Positions 22,416-34,622 of a DNA stretch of 64,000 nt are shown here, in pieces. The notes under the pieces were generated by a model that was given only the letters and a program-made list of their open reading frames with translations, was not told the origin of the DNA and did not search any database. Within the stretch, counting starts at the first letter, position 1. Each line of letters starts with the position of its first letter. The position numbers and the translations under genes were made by a program. Source of the stretch: Primulina eburnea (lineage: Eukaryota > Streptophyta > Magnoliopsida > Lamiales > Gesneriaceae); assembly GCF_022965805.1 (NCBI RefSeq), contig NC_133108.1, forward strand, positions 20,985,545 to 21,049,544, given 5' to 3'.

Positions 22416-24025
22416 TGTTAGAACTTTTCAAATTCGCAATCTTGATTTTGATGTTAACAAAACTTGTTATTGTGTTTCTAACATATTTACTCAAGTGTGA
22501 AGTTGTTAACACAAGAAGCAAACTGAAACCGAATTCTGCACAAACTGAATTTCTGGCGAGCTTTGGTATTTTGATGATATCTCCCAGATGGATGATTCAA
22601 ATGATAATCCGCCAATTTGAATGATCAGAAAACTCAATTTGGAACAAGTCATGTTTCACGTCATTTGGGCAAAATCGGATGTTATCATGGTCTAACTGAT
22701 CGCTCAATTACCAAACTGATCATACAAAAACAACAATCAGTTAGGATTGAGCAGCTGCGGTATTTTGGTCATATCTCTCAGCTCGGTTATCTAAATAATG
22801 TGATTCATTTTGCGTTGGAAAGATGAGACAAAGATCTACAAATCGTCTTCAGAAGTCAAAGTCTGAATCGAAGCTTACGATGCTGACAAATGACGATGAA
22901 GCTACTGGTTCTGCACAAACTGAAAATAGCCTACAGCTAGGCTGATTTCAGCACACCAGCTGAAACTGAACCAACTGAACCAGCTGCTGACCAGATGACC
23001 AACCAACTGAACTGAACCAGCTGCTGACCTGAACTGAACCAGCTGCTGACCAGATAAACTGAACTAGCTGCTGACCAGCTGAACTGAACTGAACCAGCAG
23101 TTGACCAACTGAACTGAACTGAACCAGCTACTGATCAGTTGAAGTGAACGACCAGTTGAGTTGGCCAGAGTTGACCAGTCGGGAAAATGCCCAACAAGCT
23201 GAATTTGACCGTTGCAATTTCAGAAAAGTACAGAAACTTTCCAAACGGTCATATTCTTGTGTCTAACGTATATATCATTGTTGGTGCTTATAAATACAAC
23301 ATATTGAAGATCAAACAAGAGCTTTTGAGGAGGATTCATCGCATGGGCAGTTAGCATGAAGAAATAAGCTAGTTGAGAGCACAAGCCCTTGTGTGAGGAT
23401 ACATTAGAGATGTACACTGTAACTGATAAATTCCTCACACACGATCACTCACACATATACAAGAGAGTTGAAGTTCAAAGATTAGTTGAGTGAGTCTTGC
23501 ACAAAGACGTAAAACTTGTGTATGTAGTCTTTGCATATGAGACATTAAACAATATGCTAATTGTGAGGTGCTGCCTACAATCTTGAGTGCTAGGAGTTCA
23601 GTTTAGGCAGTGAGTAAGTCCTAGCTGAATGGGTTTGTAAAAAGTGTTGTATAAATCAAAGTCTTCTGGTGAATCCTTTTAAATCTCCGAACATTCATAA
23701 ACAAATTCGTGTCTATTTGTTTATTGCATTTACTTATCATTTCCATAGTTTTAAAGATGCATTGTTGAAACTTTTTATGTCTTCTTCAAATACCAAAATA
23801 TTGAATACCAAGTGTTTGATAAAATGCTTCAACTAAAATATTTTTACTAATTCAACTTGCATATATTTTAAATGTTTTACAAAATATTTAATCGGTTTAT
23901 ACGAAGGATTATTTCGTGTATCTTCCGCTTGGTTTTTAACCAAACTCGATTTAATTCATCGGTGTTCAATATTTCAAGAACCGAGCTATTGTAGCTCAAC
24001 GGTGATCCCCTAACCGATCCCAACA
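22416..24025 (+). mobile_element. Solo LTR S3, inserted in the Copia PBS
   Basis: It runs from TGTTAGAACTTTTC to CGATCCCAACA, 1,610 bp, with GATAC at 22411-22415 and 24026-24030. A TATAAATA box at 23289-23296 on the plus strand sets orientation. A CAGCTG-rich minisatellite lies at 22955-23150. No internal region or open frame is present. It is probably of Copia type from its ends. Confidence 0.82.
22955..23150. repeat. CTGAACCAGCTGCTGACC minisatellite in S3
   Basis: An imperfect tandem repeat of roughly 25-35 bp is built from CTGAAC, CAGCTG and TGACCAG modules, about six units. CAGCTG is itself a palindrome. It lies upstream of the TATA box at 23289, so it may be a U3 enhancer-like repeat. 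That is inference. Confidence 0.65.
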
Positions 24026-24033
24026 GATACCAC

Positions 24034-27000
24034 TGTTGGATCTCGGTTTCTCTCGTGTCCAAATCGCAGCGGAAGGTTTAAAATTTTATTTTGACATTCA
24101 AAATATTATTTGGACACTCGTATGGTTTTAATAAATTAAATAAACATAGGAATTAGAAAATTTTACCTTCAGTGAAATTTTCTCTTGCCTCCAACTGCTC
24201 CGGTATTAGCGGATGTAGCTCTTGTTGTAAATCCCTACGAACATCCTTCGATCTCCTAATCCGGTCCACGACTTGAATATTTGTTCATTTTTTAAATTGC
24301 ACTAGAAATTTAGAAGAACTTTTGCGTAGAGATGGAACACGAAGAAGAAATCGACTCATCAACAATAATAAGCCGAATTTTTCTTGCAAGAATTGAGAGC
24401 TTTTGAGAGCAGCACACTAATCCTTAGGGAAGAGCCGAAAATTCTTGAATCTCCTTCTCAACTTTCGGATGCCTCCTTTTTAGAATATGAATCAAATCTT
24501 ATATTTTTGTCTAATCTACAATTTACTTAATTAATTAGATTTATTAAGTCAATCAAAGATTCTACAAATATTTGTGTGCCGAATCATGAAACTCTCGGAT
24601 GCATGTTAATAGATAAAAATCAAATTCTTTTTATTATTTTCTTATTATTATTTTTCTAATCATTTATTTACTTAATTAATCTAATTTATTAAGGTAATTA
24701 AAGATTCCAAAAATAAAATGCATCCCATGTCATGGTCAATTTCGAATGATGCACATATTTCTTATAATATCATGCATCATTATTATTTTGCTTTGTGTGC
24801 AAGTTTTTAAAATTATGGTATAATGAACATATTCATATTACATAAATCAATACCATATTTTATAAAAACTTAATGGCCTATATTTTAACTCAATTAAAAT
24901 ATAATTATTAAATCTCATTTGAACTTTAATAAATTAGCATGATGTACTTATACTCTTACAAGCACATGATACATGCTCCCATTATATTAATATCATCATA
25001 ATCTCAATCGACGATCCATCATCATCGATGTGACAATTTTAACTTATTTGTTATTATGATGCACATTTTAGTTTCGAGATCACCAATGTCTAAATAAAGC
25101 AGGTGCACTCTCTTTGACTGTTTTAGCAGTCATGCTCTCAAAATTTCTGTAAATTTTTATAAACTTTATCTATAAGCTTATCGAGTGATCATATCAAACT
25201 TATTTCTTATAAATTCAACTCATTGAATTTATTATTTCAACGGGACAAAGTTAACCAGTGCTTGTGTGACCCCTCAATGGTTCAGGGATACATCTAGCCG
25301 TGTGTTTACAACTCTTTGTGATTCAGGACATAATCCTTTATTCGGGCTTATGTTAGAGTAGGTGCACGTCGAGCCAAGTGTTGGTCAAGTGTTCACAATG
25401 AAACTCTATGTATAAACAGTCTTTATTTTAATAATATTTGAAATTATTGTTTTGGCACATCTTTATATGTATACTCATGCTAGTTGCATAGATAAAGTCC
25501 TTGAATATACAAATACTTGAAAGAATATGAGATGCTCATATGATGAGTAACATGAAACTCATATTTGCAATACTGTATATTCTAAACCATTTCTAGTCGA
25601 TCAACCGCCGCTAAGAAGGATATAGGATTCTCGAGTTCAAGACTAGTATCTATGATGTGAGTACCATGTGTCATTGGTAGGGGACATTGTGATGTCCGAA
25701 CATGCAGATAGTTGCTCCTTGTAGAGTGCACTGAACAACCCTCCATAAAGGACTTTCCATGTGGTTCTCACTTATCGAGTGGAAACATCCTAGTTTATGG
25801 TTGTACAACATTAGCCCTTATGACCCGTAACAACATTGAGACTCTATATGCTAGCATTGCACTTTGACTTGTTTATCGACTCTCATGGGATCATCAGGTG
25901 GCAAGGTTGGGTGTTTTGTCGAAACATATATGAGTCGATGGATTGTAGTTGGGGATTCACCGCTTATCTTCGGGTATGGATATGCTATGTGATATCATGT
26001 ATATGTAGTTTGAAATCTCTGATCAGAGTATGGTGGTAATTATGAAAGGGGTTTCATAGATTATACCATCGATGCAACTACTACATGACACATAGTATCG
26101 ATTCATTGATATCTCTCGATATACCAATGATTGTCGAATCGGTCGAGATATATGAGATGAAAGGACCGTACTGTACGCTAACCATAATTGAATGGTTCTA
26201 GCGGGCACTATCATTTGATACCTAGGGAATCATGTAAGCGATGCTGCTAGGCGTTTAACATGATTGGTTGGATACTATCAGACTTGAGTTCTGAAGTTCT
26301 TGTTATCAAGGAGTTGATAATTAAGAATGGAGAAATTGGGATATGCTTGTATAAGGACATGTTTAGTCCGAATCACATGAAGATGTGAACCCACGGCTAG
26401 TTGTATCAATGAACCATTGAAGACCACACAAGTACTAGCTTTCTAGATCCCGTTGAAAAGTAAAATAGTTCAATATGTTGAACGGCTTATAAAGGAGTTT
26501 ATAAGCATAAGGAAAAATAGAAGTAAGACTTCTATAAGGAGAATGTAATTTTTAATTTTAGGAAGTGCTCCAAAATTAAAAGTTGGCCAAACAAATAATG
26601 TATTTAAAAATTGTGATTTTCATAAACATTATTATTGACTAAATTAAATTAATTCAAGTGTTGAAACACTAGTGGGCCTAGTAGAGTCCAAATAATTAAA
26701 TTAATTCAAGTTTTGGATTAATTAAAAACACTGGGCCTTGTAGACCACAATTAGAAATAATTATTAAACTAGTGGGCTTGAGTAAAATCAAGTAAATGTT
26801 AAATGGTCTCAAATGTATTTGAGACATTTAAATAAAAGTCCATGTGCTTTATAATTGTTATAAACCCAAATAGAAATGCATGCATGGGAGGGGAAGAGTT
26901 AGGAGACTAATTTTTCAATAATCAAAGCTTGGCATGCTAAAAGTTCTTTAACTTTTTCCACATCCAAGAAAGTGGTTCTCCTTTCTCTCCAACACATCAC

Positions 27001-27721
27001 CTTGGCCGAAATTTCTTGTGACATTCTCCCCCAATTTTTGTTCTTCAATTGTTGAGGAAATTCTGCACTTCTCATTGAAAAATCCTCTTATTTTTCTATT
27101 GCAAAATAAGAGGGGTTCTAGCTTGCAAGTGGTAGGCCTAATTTTGAAGCAAGGAGAGCTTGAAGATTGTCTTGCCATTCAAGAGCTTAGTTATTTAAAA
27201 CTAAGTTGGAGCCATCATCAATCCTTTGTGATCGATAGGTAAATTTTTCTTAAAACACCCTATGTATGACATTTCTTGTTTTTCGTATTTGCTACACATT
27301 ATAGGATCAGGGTGCTCGGTTTTCTTGTTGAAAAACAATTATTGAAAATTCTGTTGCACATTAGGGCACCTTAATCGATCCCCTTTCAGCTTAACCTAAT
27401 TTGCCCCATTCTATGTATCAACAAATTATCATGAGAATGTCAGGAATCATATTTCTGATTAAACCCATCGAATCATGGTAAGAGCATCTAGTAGCATCGC
27501 CCCATGATTCCCTAGGTATCACTGATAGTGCTTGCAAAAACCAGTCGATTATCATTAACGTACATTACGGACCCTTCATCTCATATATCCCGATCGAATC
27601 TGCAACCATTGGTTCACCGAGGGTTGCATATTAATTCGATAACTATGTGATAACTATAATAGTGGCATCGCGTGTACTATTTGAGAACTCCTTCTCTAAC
27701 GTACATCTCATACTCTGGAAT
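24034..27721 (-). repeat. Copia 5' LTR copy B, interrupted by S4
   Basis: It begins TGTTGGATCTCGG right after the PBS. From 24222 it matches copy A (253 onward), and after S4 it continues at 27394-27717 up to TACTCTGG. The last several hundred bases, the LTR start on the minus strand, are missing at the join with the next repeat near 27721. Confidence 0.75.
25351..27388 (+). mobile_element. Solo LTR S4 (Copia type)
   Basis: It starts TGTTAGAGTAGGTG, ends CCCCTTTCA, and is 2,038 bp with GCTTA at 25346-25350 and 27389-27393. Copy A (1366-1385) shows the uninterrupted target. Parts of it (around 25850-26440) are related to the reverse complement of the surrounding Copia LTRs, so it is a cousin family inserted in opposite orientation. 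No coding region is present. Confidence 0.85.
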
Positions 27722-29306
27722 ATTTATGATAATTATACATATTAGTAGTCATCACTACTAATATAATTATTTAAACAATAAATTGTCAATTCACTAAATA
27801 AATGATTCTGAACTCATTATAACCCCGATCGACAATCCGAGAGCGCGATGCATCAAAAATATAAGTCTTGTTCATATAATGAAAACGAAAATTTCGAACA
27901 TCAAAATTTTCATTTAAAATATTGGGTAGTTGTCAGTTTTGTGTACTTCTTCACTAAAACAGACAGTTCCACTCTCTTTACTTAATCATGAATTAAGCCA
28001 ACTTCCATTTCTTCCATCCTATGGAATCAGCTTATAAACTACTTTATAAGCATCATGTTTGATCTCCATGAAAATATAAGTCGACAAATTCAACTCCTCA
28101 AATTTTGACTTTCTTAATGAGAACACAAAGTCTGATACTTGAGTGACTCTCAATGGTTTAAGGATATAGCTAACCATGGGTTCACATCTATATGTAATTC
28201 ATAATAACATTTATTCTTATTCGGACGTACCCTTGTTAGCCCCATTCTTTTCATCAAATCCTTGATCAAGAATGTCAGAACTTATTTCTGATTGCACCTA
28301 TCAGATCGTGGTAAGAGTATCCAGTCTCATCACCCCATGATCCCCTATGTATCATTGATAGTGCACACAAGAACCTTAAGTCATGGTTAGCGTACATTAT
28401 GGTCCCTTAAACTCATATATTTCGTTTGAATCTGTAACCATTAGTATATCGAGAGTTGCATATTAATTTGATAACTATGCGATTATCTTTGAGTACTAAT
28501 AGTGACATGATATGTACAACTAAGAAAACACATTTCTTTAAAGAATATTTCTTGGTCTGCCCAGAGACTCCTTGCACTATTAATACATTAGATCACATAA
28601 GATATTTTTACCCGTAGACAAACAGTGAATCTCCGACTACAATACATTTGCTCATATGTATTTCAAAACTACACCAAACCTCGCCACCTGATGAACTCAA
28701 TGAAGTCGGTAAAACGGATCAAAGTGCATCCTAGTACGTATAGCTCCTGTATTGTAGAACCCGTTAAACCATACTACGTATAAGTCATGCATAATTTCTA
28801 GTATTTAAATAAAAAAATGATTTCTTTATTTTTTTAAAGGCATTTTAAAGTTATTTAGTCTTGATTATTTATTTTAAATCGCATGAGTATAGTTTTATCG
28901 TTTCAATTAAATAAGCGAGGTCAGACTGGAGTTGGAGTAATGAAATAAATTTTAATAATGAGAAAATATTCCTATACTTAATTTAAGATAAAGAATAATT
29001 TATTTTAATGTAAAAGAATGTTTAGGGATTTAATTAATTAATTGAAGTTAGTAGTAAATAAGTTCCTTTATGTCCAATAATTTAATTAAAAGCCCAAATT
29101 AAAATATGTGACCAATTGTGATAAGCTAATCTAGGCTTATTTTATTTAATAAATTATAACTTAACATGTTAGTAATTTACTTTAAGGAATTGGCCATGCA
29201 TGCAAGATAATTACTATCCTAAAATAATTAATTATTTAATTCACTAAAATACTTAATGGCTAAATAAAACTTTTAAGATTTAAAATACAAGATTTAGCAA
29301 CATTTT

Positions 29307-31106
29307 TGTGGGGACCCGAACGCTAATCATCTTCTTAATCATCATTGGGACTAATTCAATCAATTAAAATAAACAGGGTCTAAATTTTTATTTTTTATTT
29401 TTTAAAATGCGGAAGGTAATGGAATTATTCTATTATACAAACCAGTATAATAATACAACTTTTGTATAACATGCATCTAGCACAAAACTAGGTTCAGCTA
29501 CTACGATCAAGTAATAAAACCTATCTATATCCAAGTCCGGAATCACCACTCTAATCTCGATCTTTCTCACCTCGGTGACTCTGAACCTGTCCCACCTGTT
29601 GCCATGCACACATACAAACAAGACAACAGCCGGATAACTCCGGTGAGATATAAATATCCTAGTATAAACGATGTATTAATGCAATCATATAAAACATATA
29701 TAAAAGCATAAAAAATTATTAAAACATGTATCCAATCTGACCACATGAACAAATACGAATCTGTATTTAAGTCAATGACTTGTTATCTCATCTTATTTTT
29801 AACATAGGGATCCCAATTTAATTTAGACTTTGGTATGCTGTATCGAATGTCTATAATAGACGTCGATCTACATCTAAGCTCATCGATACACCGTAAGTCT
29901 AGAGTCTTCGCGGTTCTGAAAAAGACTCGGCGGTTCTGCCCTAGCTAGGCTGATCTGCCCTAGACTCAAACTCTGGCTCTGCTATAATTCAATAGACTAA
30001 ACATATCAATCTGATAATCTGTAAATATCAATGCAATAAAATAAAGTATGTGATTTTGGGAAACTCAAGCCAAACCTAACTCGAGTTGTGCAATCCCGAA
30101 TCAACATTTATTTATACCTTTCTTGCTGTCGCTCTGATACAATCGAAGTCTTGACTCAAAGTCTGTCACTGTTCGATCTGGCAATGACAATATCAATAAT
30201 CTGTATCAATATTCTATTTAATTCAAGACTTCTCTGTCTTATCAAATTCTGACGATATAACATGACAATATTGCGATACCGGTAATACCATATCAGTCTA
30301 TACCAATTCCATTAACTTAAAATCAACCACCGTACAAATCTGACATCACATCTCAGTCAATTTAACTCTGAAATTCATAACAATTCCATATTCAATTTGT
30401 TTCTTAATCTGACTTCGATTCTACGCTATCTAACATGTCAAGAACAACATATATGATGTGTATTCAATTCCAACAACATCATAATTTCAAAACATGTCAA
30501 AACGTAATAAAACTTACGTCCTGTAATAGCCTGCGTTGCTAGGAACACAGTACCGAAGTCGGATTTAAAATCTAACGGACGGATTTCTCACAAAAGGCGT
30601 AAGGATTTTCAACACTTTCACAGCAACTTCTCTCGATTATTTCTGATGGTTTCTGACGAATTATACTTGATATGTATATATATATATATATTGCATGCAA
30701 CTTGCTACGTGTCAATCTTAAAATTTGTCCAAAGCCTCTCGCGCATATGCGCGTACTGTCTTCGCGCATATGCGCGAGACCTATTGTCTCGGTGCGTAGC
30801 TTCACGGAGACTCGCGCATATGCGCGACATATCTTGGCGCATATGCGCGAGGACTTTGCTCAAAATTTCCCACTCTCGGGTTGTCTCGCGCATGTGCGCG
30901 AATCCAAGTCGTGCATGTGCGCCAACCTTTCTGGACCTCTCGTGCATGTGCTCGTATATAGTCGCACATGTGCGCCGATGCTACTGTCCTCGCACATCAA
31001 TTTTCACACGCGATCTCATTTCGTGTTTCGGTTAGCCCTTTCCTAATCGTCTCGATTAGAAATTAATAATCGTAATTTAATATGATATAAAATCTTGGGC
31101 ATTACA
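29307..31106 (-). repeat. Tekay-2 3' LTR
   Basis: It spans TGTGGGGACCC to GGGCATTACA, paired with 35954-37803. It carries an array of CGCGCATATGCGCG palindromes at about 30737-30980 and a short (TA)n run near 30675-30691. Confidence 0.92.
30737..30980. repeat. CGCGCATATGCGCG palindrome array (Tekay-2 3' LTR)
   Basis: About eight units centre on GCGCATATGCGC or the variant GCGCATGTGCGC. They come in pairs about 6-12 bp apart within a pair and 25-35 bp between pairs. Several are perfect palindromes containing CATATG. Homologous arrays are at 37435-37690 and 62868-63180. Confidence 0.85.
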
Positions 31107-31121
31107 TTTCTCCCCCCCTAA
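31107..31121 (-). promoter_or_regulatory. Tekay-2 polypurine tract
   Basis: The minus strand reads TTAGGGGGGGAGAAA, abutting the 3' LTR, as expected for the plus-strand primer. Confidence 0.8.
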
Positions 31122-31204
31122 GATACAATTTCGTCCCCGAAATCTCAGGTAATCAATTATATCAATAAGGAGTATATATACAAAAACTGTATAAGAAATT
31201 TACA

Positions 31205-32862
31205 TCATTGAAATAACTCTGGGAATTCTTGTCTGATATCTGATTCAGTTTCCCAGGTTGCTTCTTCAGTACCATGACGAGTCCATTGAACTTTCACAAG
31301 TGGAATAGTCTTCGTTCTGAGCTGTTTTTCTTTACGATCGACAATCTGAACCAGCTTTTCAACATAACTCTGAGATTCATCAAGTTCGGCCTCGTCTGGC
31401 TGTATAGGATGTGAAGCATCAGGAAGGTATTTCCTTAATAACGATACATGAAAAACATCATGTATCCCGGATAATGAAGACGGTAAAGCGAGTCGATAGG
31501 CACGATCTCCTATCTTCTCGAGAATCTCATAAGGCCCAATGTATTGTGGAGACAGTTTACCTTTCTTGCCAAATCTGACAACTCATCTGAAAGGTGAAAT
31601 CTTCTAAATACTAGGTCTCCTGCTTCAAATACCAACGGTCTACGTCGAACATTGGCATATTTGGCCTGTCTATCTCGCGCTGCCTTCATTTTCTTTCGAA
31701 TTAGCTTCACTTTTTCTGTCATATCTCTGATCATATCAGCTACAATCTCAGGCACTTCAGAGATATCATCCCAATAGAGAGGGGATCGACATTTCTTTCC
31801 GTACAACGCTTCGAATGGTGCCATCTCAATACTCGTCTGATAGCTATTGTTGTACGAAAATTCACAAAGCGACAATGCATCTTGCCCATTAGTGCTGAAA
31901 TCAAGCACTATTGCTCTCAGCATATCTTCCAGTGTCTGGATAGTCCGCTCTGACTGTCCGTCGGTCTGTGGATGATATGCGGTACTCAGATGTAACTTCG
32001 TACCGAGAGCCTGCTGCAAAATATGCCAGAAGTGCGAAGTAAATCGAGGATCACGGTCTGATACAATTGACTTCGGCACTCCATGCAATCTGACCACTTC
32101 TCTGACATAGATCTCTGCCATTTGGTCAAATCTGTACGTCATCTTGGAAGGAATAAAACATTCGGATTTGGTTAATCTGTCAATCACGACCCAAATCGCA
32201 TCACAACCTCGGGAGGAACGCAGTAGCTGCGTCACAAAATCCATGGAAATATGATCCCATTTCCATTCAGGAATGGAAAAACTCTGTAATAACCCTCCTG
32301 GTTTCTTTCTTTCTGCTTTCACCTGCTGGGAATTCAGACATTTCGAAACAAATTCGGCAATGTCAGTCTTCATTTGTTTCCACCAGAACTGTCTTTTCAA
32401 ATCATTATACATCTTTCTGCCACCAGGATGAATACTGAATCGACTGTTGTGCGCTTCTGACAATATCTGTCGTCTCAGATCTGGAACATTCGGCACAACC
32501 AGACGATTATTCACATACAAGACGTTAACACGTACCTGATATTCCGATTGATGCCCTGTTCTGACCATCGATACTGATTTTTGTATATTCTGATCAACTT
32601 TCTGAGCTGACTTAATCTTCATAATCAGTTCAGGTTCTATTAGTACCGTATAAAGTCTTAATGGTCTATAATCTGTTTCAAATTCTAATCCAGACAAACA
32701 GTAGTCTTCTATCAAATTTGAAACACCAATCGTCAATATGGATAAAGAACATACCTTTCGACTCAGTGCGTCTGCTGCTGCATTAGACTTTCCTGGATAG
32801 TATTTGATTTCACAATAAAAGTTTTTAAGCAAATCAAGCCATCTTCGTTGCCTCATATTCAA
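31205..32862 (-). pseudogene. Tekay-2 RNase H end, integrase and chromodomain
   Basis: 32862-31510 encodes the RNase H tail ([26 protein letters not shown]), the integrase finger ([17 protein letters not shown]), the core residues in [17 protein letters not shown] and [12 protein letters not shown], and the C-terminal region up to [10 protein letters not shown] frameshift near 31600 ends that frame. Another frame continues through VFHVSLLRKYLPDA-like sequence into a chromodomain (KEKQLRTKTIPLVKVQW to EFPELF), with its stop at 31205-31207. The second Cys-type residue of the finger reads CLNSQQVK, where Tekay-1 has CLTCQQVK, so a zinc ligand is lost. Confidence 0.9.
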
Positions 32863-33882
32863 TTCAGATTGTGAAAACAGATATTTTAAACTCTTATGAT
32901 CAGAATATATCTCAAAATTTTCCCTGTAAAGGTAATGTCACCATATCTTTAATGCAAAGACAATGGCTGCCAATTCAAGGTCATGGATTGGATAACGAGT
33001 CTCATGTGGTTTAAGCTGTCTTGAGGCATAAGCAATAACATGCCCTCGCTGCATCAGCACACATCCCAACCCTCTGTGAGAAGCGTCGCAATAAACCACA
33101 AAATCACCAGTACCGGATAGAATAGTCAACACCGGTGCACTGATCAACCTCTTCTTTAACTCCAGAAAACTGGTCTCGCATTCTTCAGACCAAACAAATG
33201 GAGCATTCTTCTGATTCAGCTGAGTAATTGGTTTAGCTATACTCGAGAAATCTTTAATGAAACGACGGTAATATCCCGCTAAACCCATAAAACTGCGAAT
33301 TTCGGGCACGGAAATCGGTCTTGGCCAAGAAATTACGGCTTCAAATTTACTGGGATCCACTGATATCCCATCTCCGGATATAATATGACCCAGAAATACT
33401 ACATGTCTTAACCAAAACTCACATTTCGACAATTTAGCATATAACTTCTCAGCCCTTAAAATTCGCAACACAGTTCTTAGATGCTCAGCATGCTCACTCA
33501 TATTCTTTGAATAAATCAAAATATCATCGATGAAAATAATCACGAAATCATCGAGATATTTCTGGAATGTACGGTTCATCAATCCTATAAACACAGCTGG
33601 AGCATTCGTCAAACCAAATGGCATGACAATAAATTCATAATGGCCATACCTGGTTCTGAATGCTGTATTTGAGATATGAGAATCTCTGACTCTCAGCTGA
33701 TGATATCCTAATCTTAAATAAATTTTGGAATATACGGAAGAACCCTGCAACTGATCGAATAAATCATCAATACGAGGCAAAGGATATTTATTCTTTATTG
33801 TTGCCTTGTTTAGTTTCCGATAGTCGATGCAGAGTCTCATCGAACCGTCTTTATTTCTTACAAACAGTACTGGAGCACCCAA
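32863..33882 (-). pseudogene. Tekay-2 reverse transcriptase and RNase H
   Basis: RT motifs include [35 protein letters not shown] and the catalytic box [12 protein letters not shown] with both Asp residues kept. The RT-RNase H connection ([14 protein letters not shown]) and RNase H start ([30 protein letters not shown]) follow. A TGA at 32938-32940 stands where an Arg codon is expected. At the 5' edge a missing G shifts the frame between SVSPW and the RT (near 33880). Position 2 of the [12 protein letters not shown] block has lost an Asp that is conserved in Tekay-1 ([11 protein letters not shown]). Confidence 0.9.
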
Positions 33883-34622
33883 GGAGAAACACTCGGTCTG
33901 ATGTACCCTTTGGCCAGTAAATCTTCCAGCTGATCTTTCAATTCTTTCAACTCAATTGCTGCCATTCTGTACGGAGCTCTAGAGATCGGCACTGTACCTG
34001 GCATCAATTCAATGCTGAAGTCTATCTCTCGGACTGGAGGTAATCCCGGGATCTCATATGAGAAGACGTCAGCAAACTCACGTACCACTGGCAGGTCTGC
34101 CAATGCTGGACTCGACTTCAGTAAATCTGCTGAATATACAATGAATCCTTCTGCTCTTTTCTGAAACAATCGAGTCATAGATAATACGGATACTAAAGGA
34201 ATTCTTGATCTAGAACCCTTACCGTAAAATTTCCACTCCTCAGCCATATCTGGTCTGAATCTCACTATCTTGTGGAAAAAATCAACTGTAGCTCTGTACT
34301 TGGTCAGCATATCAATACCGATAATACAATCGAAATCGGACAACCCAAGTACGATGCAATCTAATTCAATCTCATGCCCGTCATACTGTAGTACACAATG
34401 CTTAACAGAATTTACGGATATCAAACCTATCCCCAAAGGCGAAGAGACAGACACTACAGTAGCTAAAGACTCTACAGGCAATGCATGACTTAATGCAAAT
34501 CGTTCAGAAATAAATGTATGTGAAGCACCGGTATCAATCAATACATAAGCAGAGTAACCACATAAAGAACAGTTACCTGCCACAACGTCATCTGGTGCTT
34601 CCTGGGCCTGCTCCTCTGTCAA
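33883..34622 (-). pseudogene. Tekay-2 aspartic protease
   Basis: The active site reads VLIDTGASHTF about 28 residues into the frame, with FDCIIGIDMLTKYRA downstream and the RT N-terminal lead (PPVREIDFSIELMPGTVPISRAPYR) after it. The gag-to-protease junction here is continuous apart from a single stop at about 34737, and it has no intron-like segment. That makes it the natural comparison for Tekay-1. The frame ends with a 1-bp deletion near 33880. Confidence 0.88.

Larger units (their letters stand above)
22405..24033 (-). promoter_or_regulatory. Copia primer-binding site, split by S3
   Basis: Without S3 and one GATAC copy the minus strand reads TGGTATCAGAGCC next to the LTR end at 24034. 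That is the initiator tRNA-Met complement. The site is now divided between 22405-22415 and 24031-24032. Confidence 0.75.
253..27721 (-). mobile_element. Ty1/Copia backbone element, heavily interrupted
   Basis: Read on the minus strand, the pieces follow Copia order: 5' LTR (24034-27721), PBS complementary to initiator tRNA-Met (split by S3), a long leader, gag, integrase, RT remnant, then 3' LTR (253-4075). The integrase-before-RT order identifies Ty1/Copia. Six later insertions, each with a direct TSD, account for most of the present span. The protease, most of RT and all of RNase H have been lost. The two LTR copies align over more than 1 kb (253-1690 with 24222-27717 minus S4), but neither keeps both ends. 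The element is dead and probably among the oldest in the window. The exact Copia lineage cannot be fixed from these remnants. Confidence 0.8.

Noticed and set aside
27722..27726. ATTTA as a firm TSD for Copia LTR C
   Set aside because: An AT-only 5-mer in AT-rich sequence matches often by chance, and the left LTR end has no second copy for confirmation. Kept only as tentative.
30646..31046. ORFs of 77-129 residues on both strands across the CGCGCATATGCGCG arrays (also at 37291-37743 and 62783-63267)
   Set aside because: They exist because the palindromic repeats lack stops. The translations are repetitive (AHMRE, RICA motifs), change frame between the copies and have no domain resemblance.
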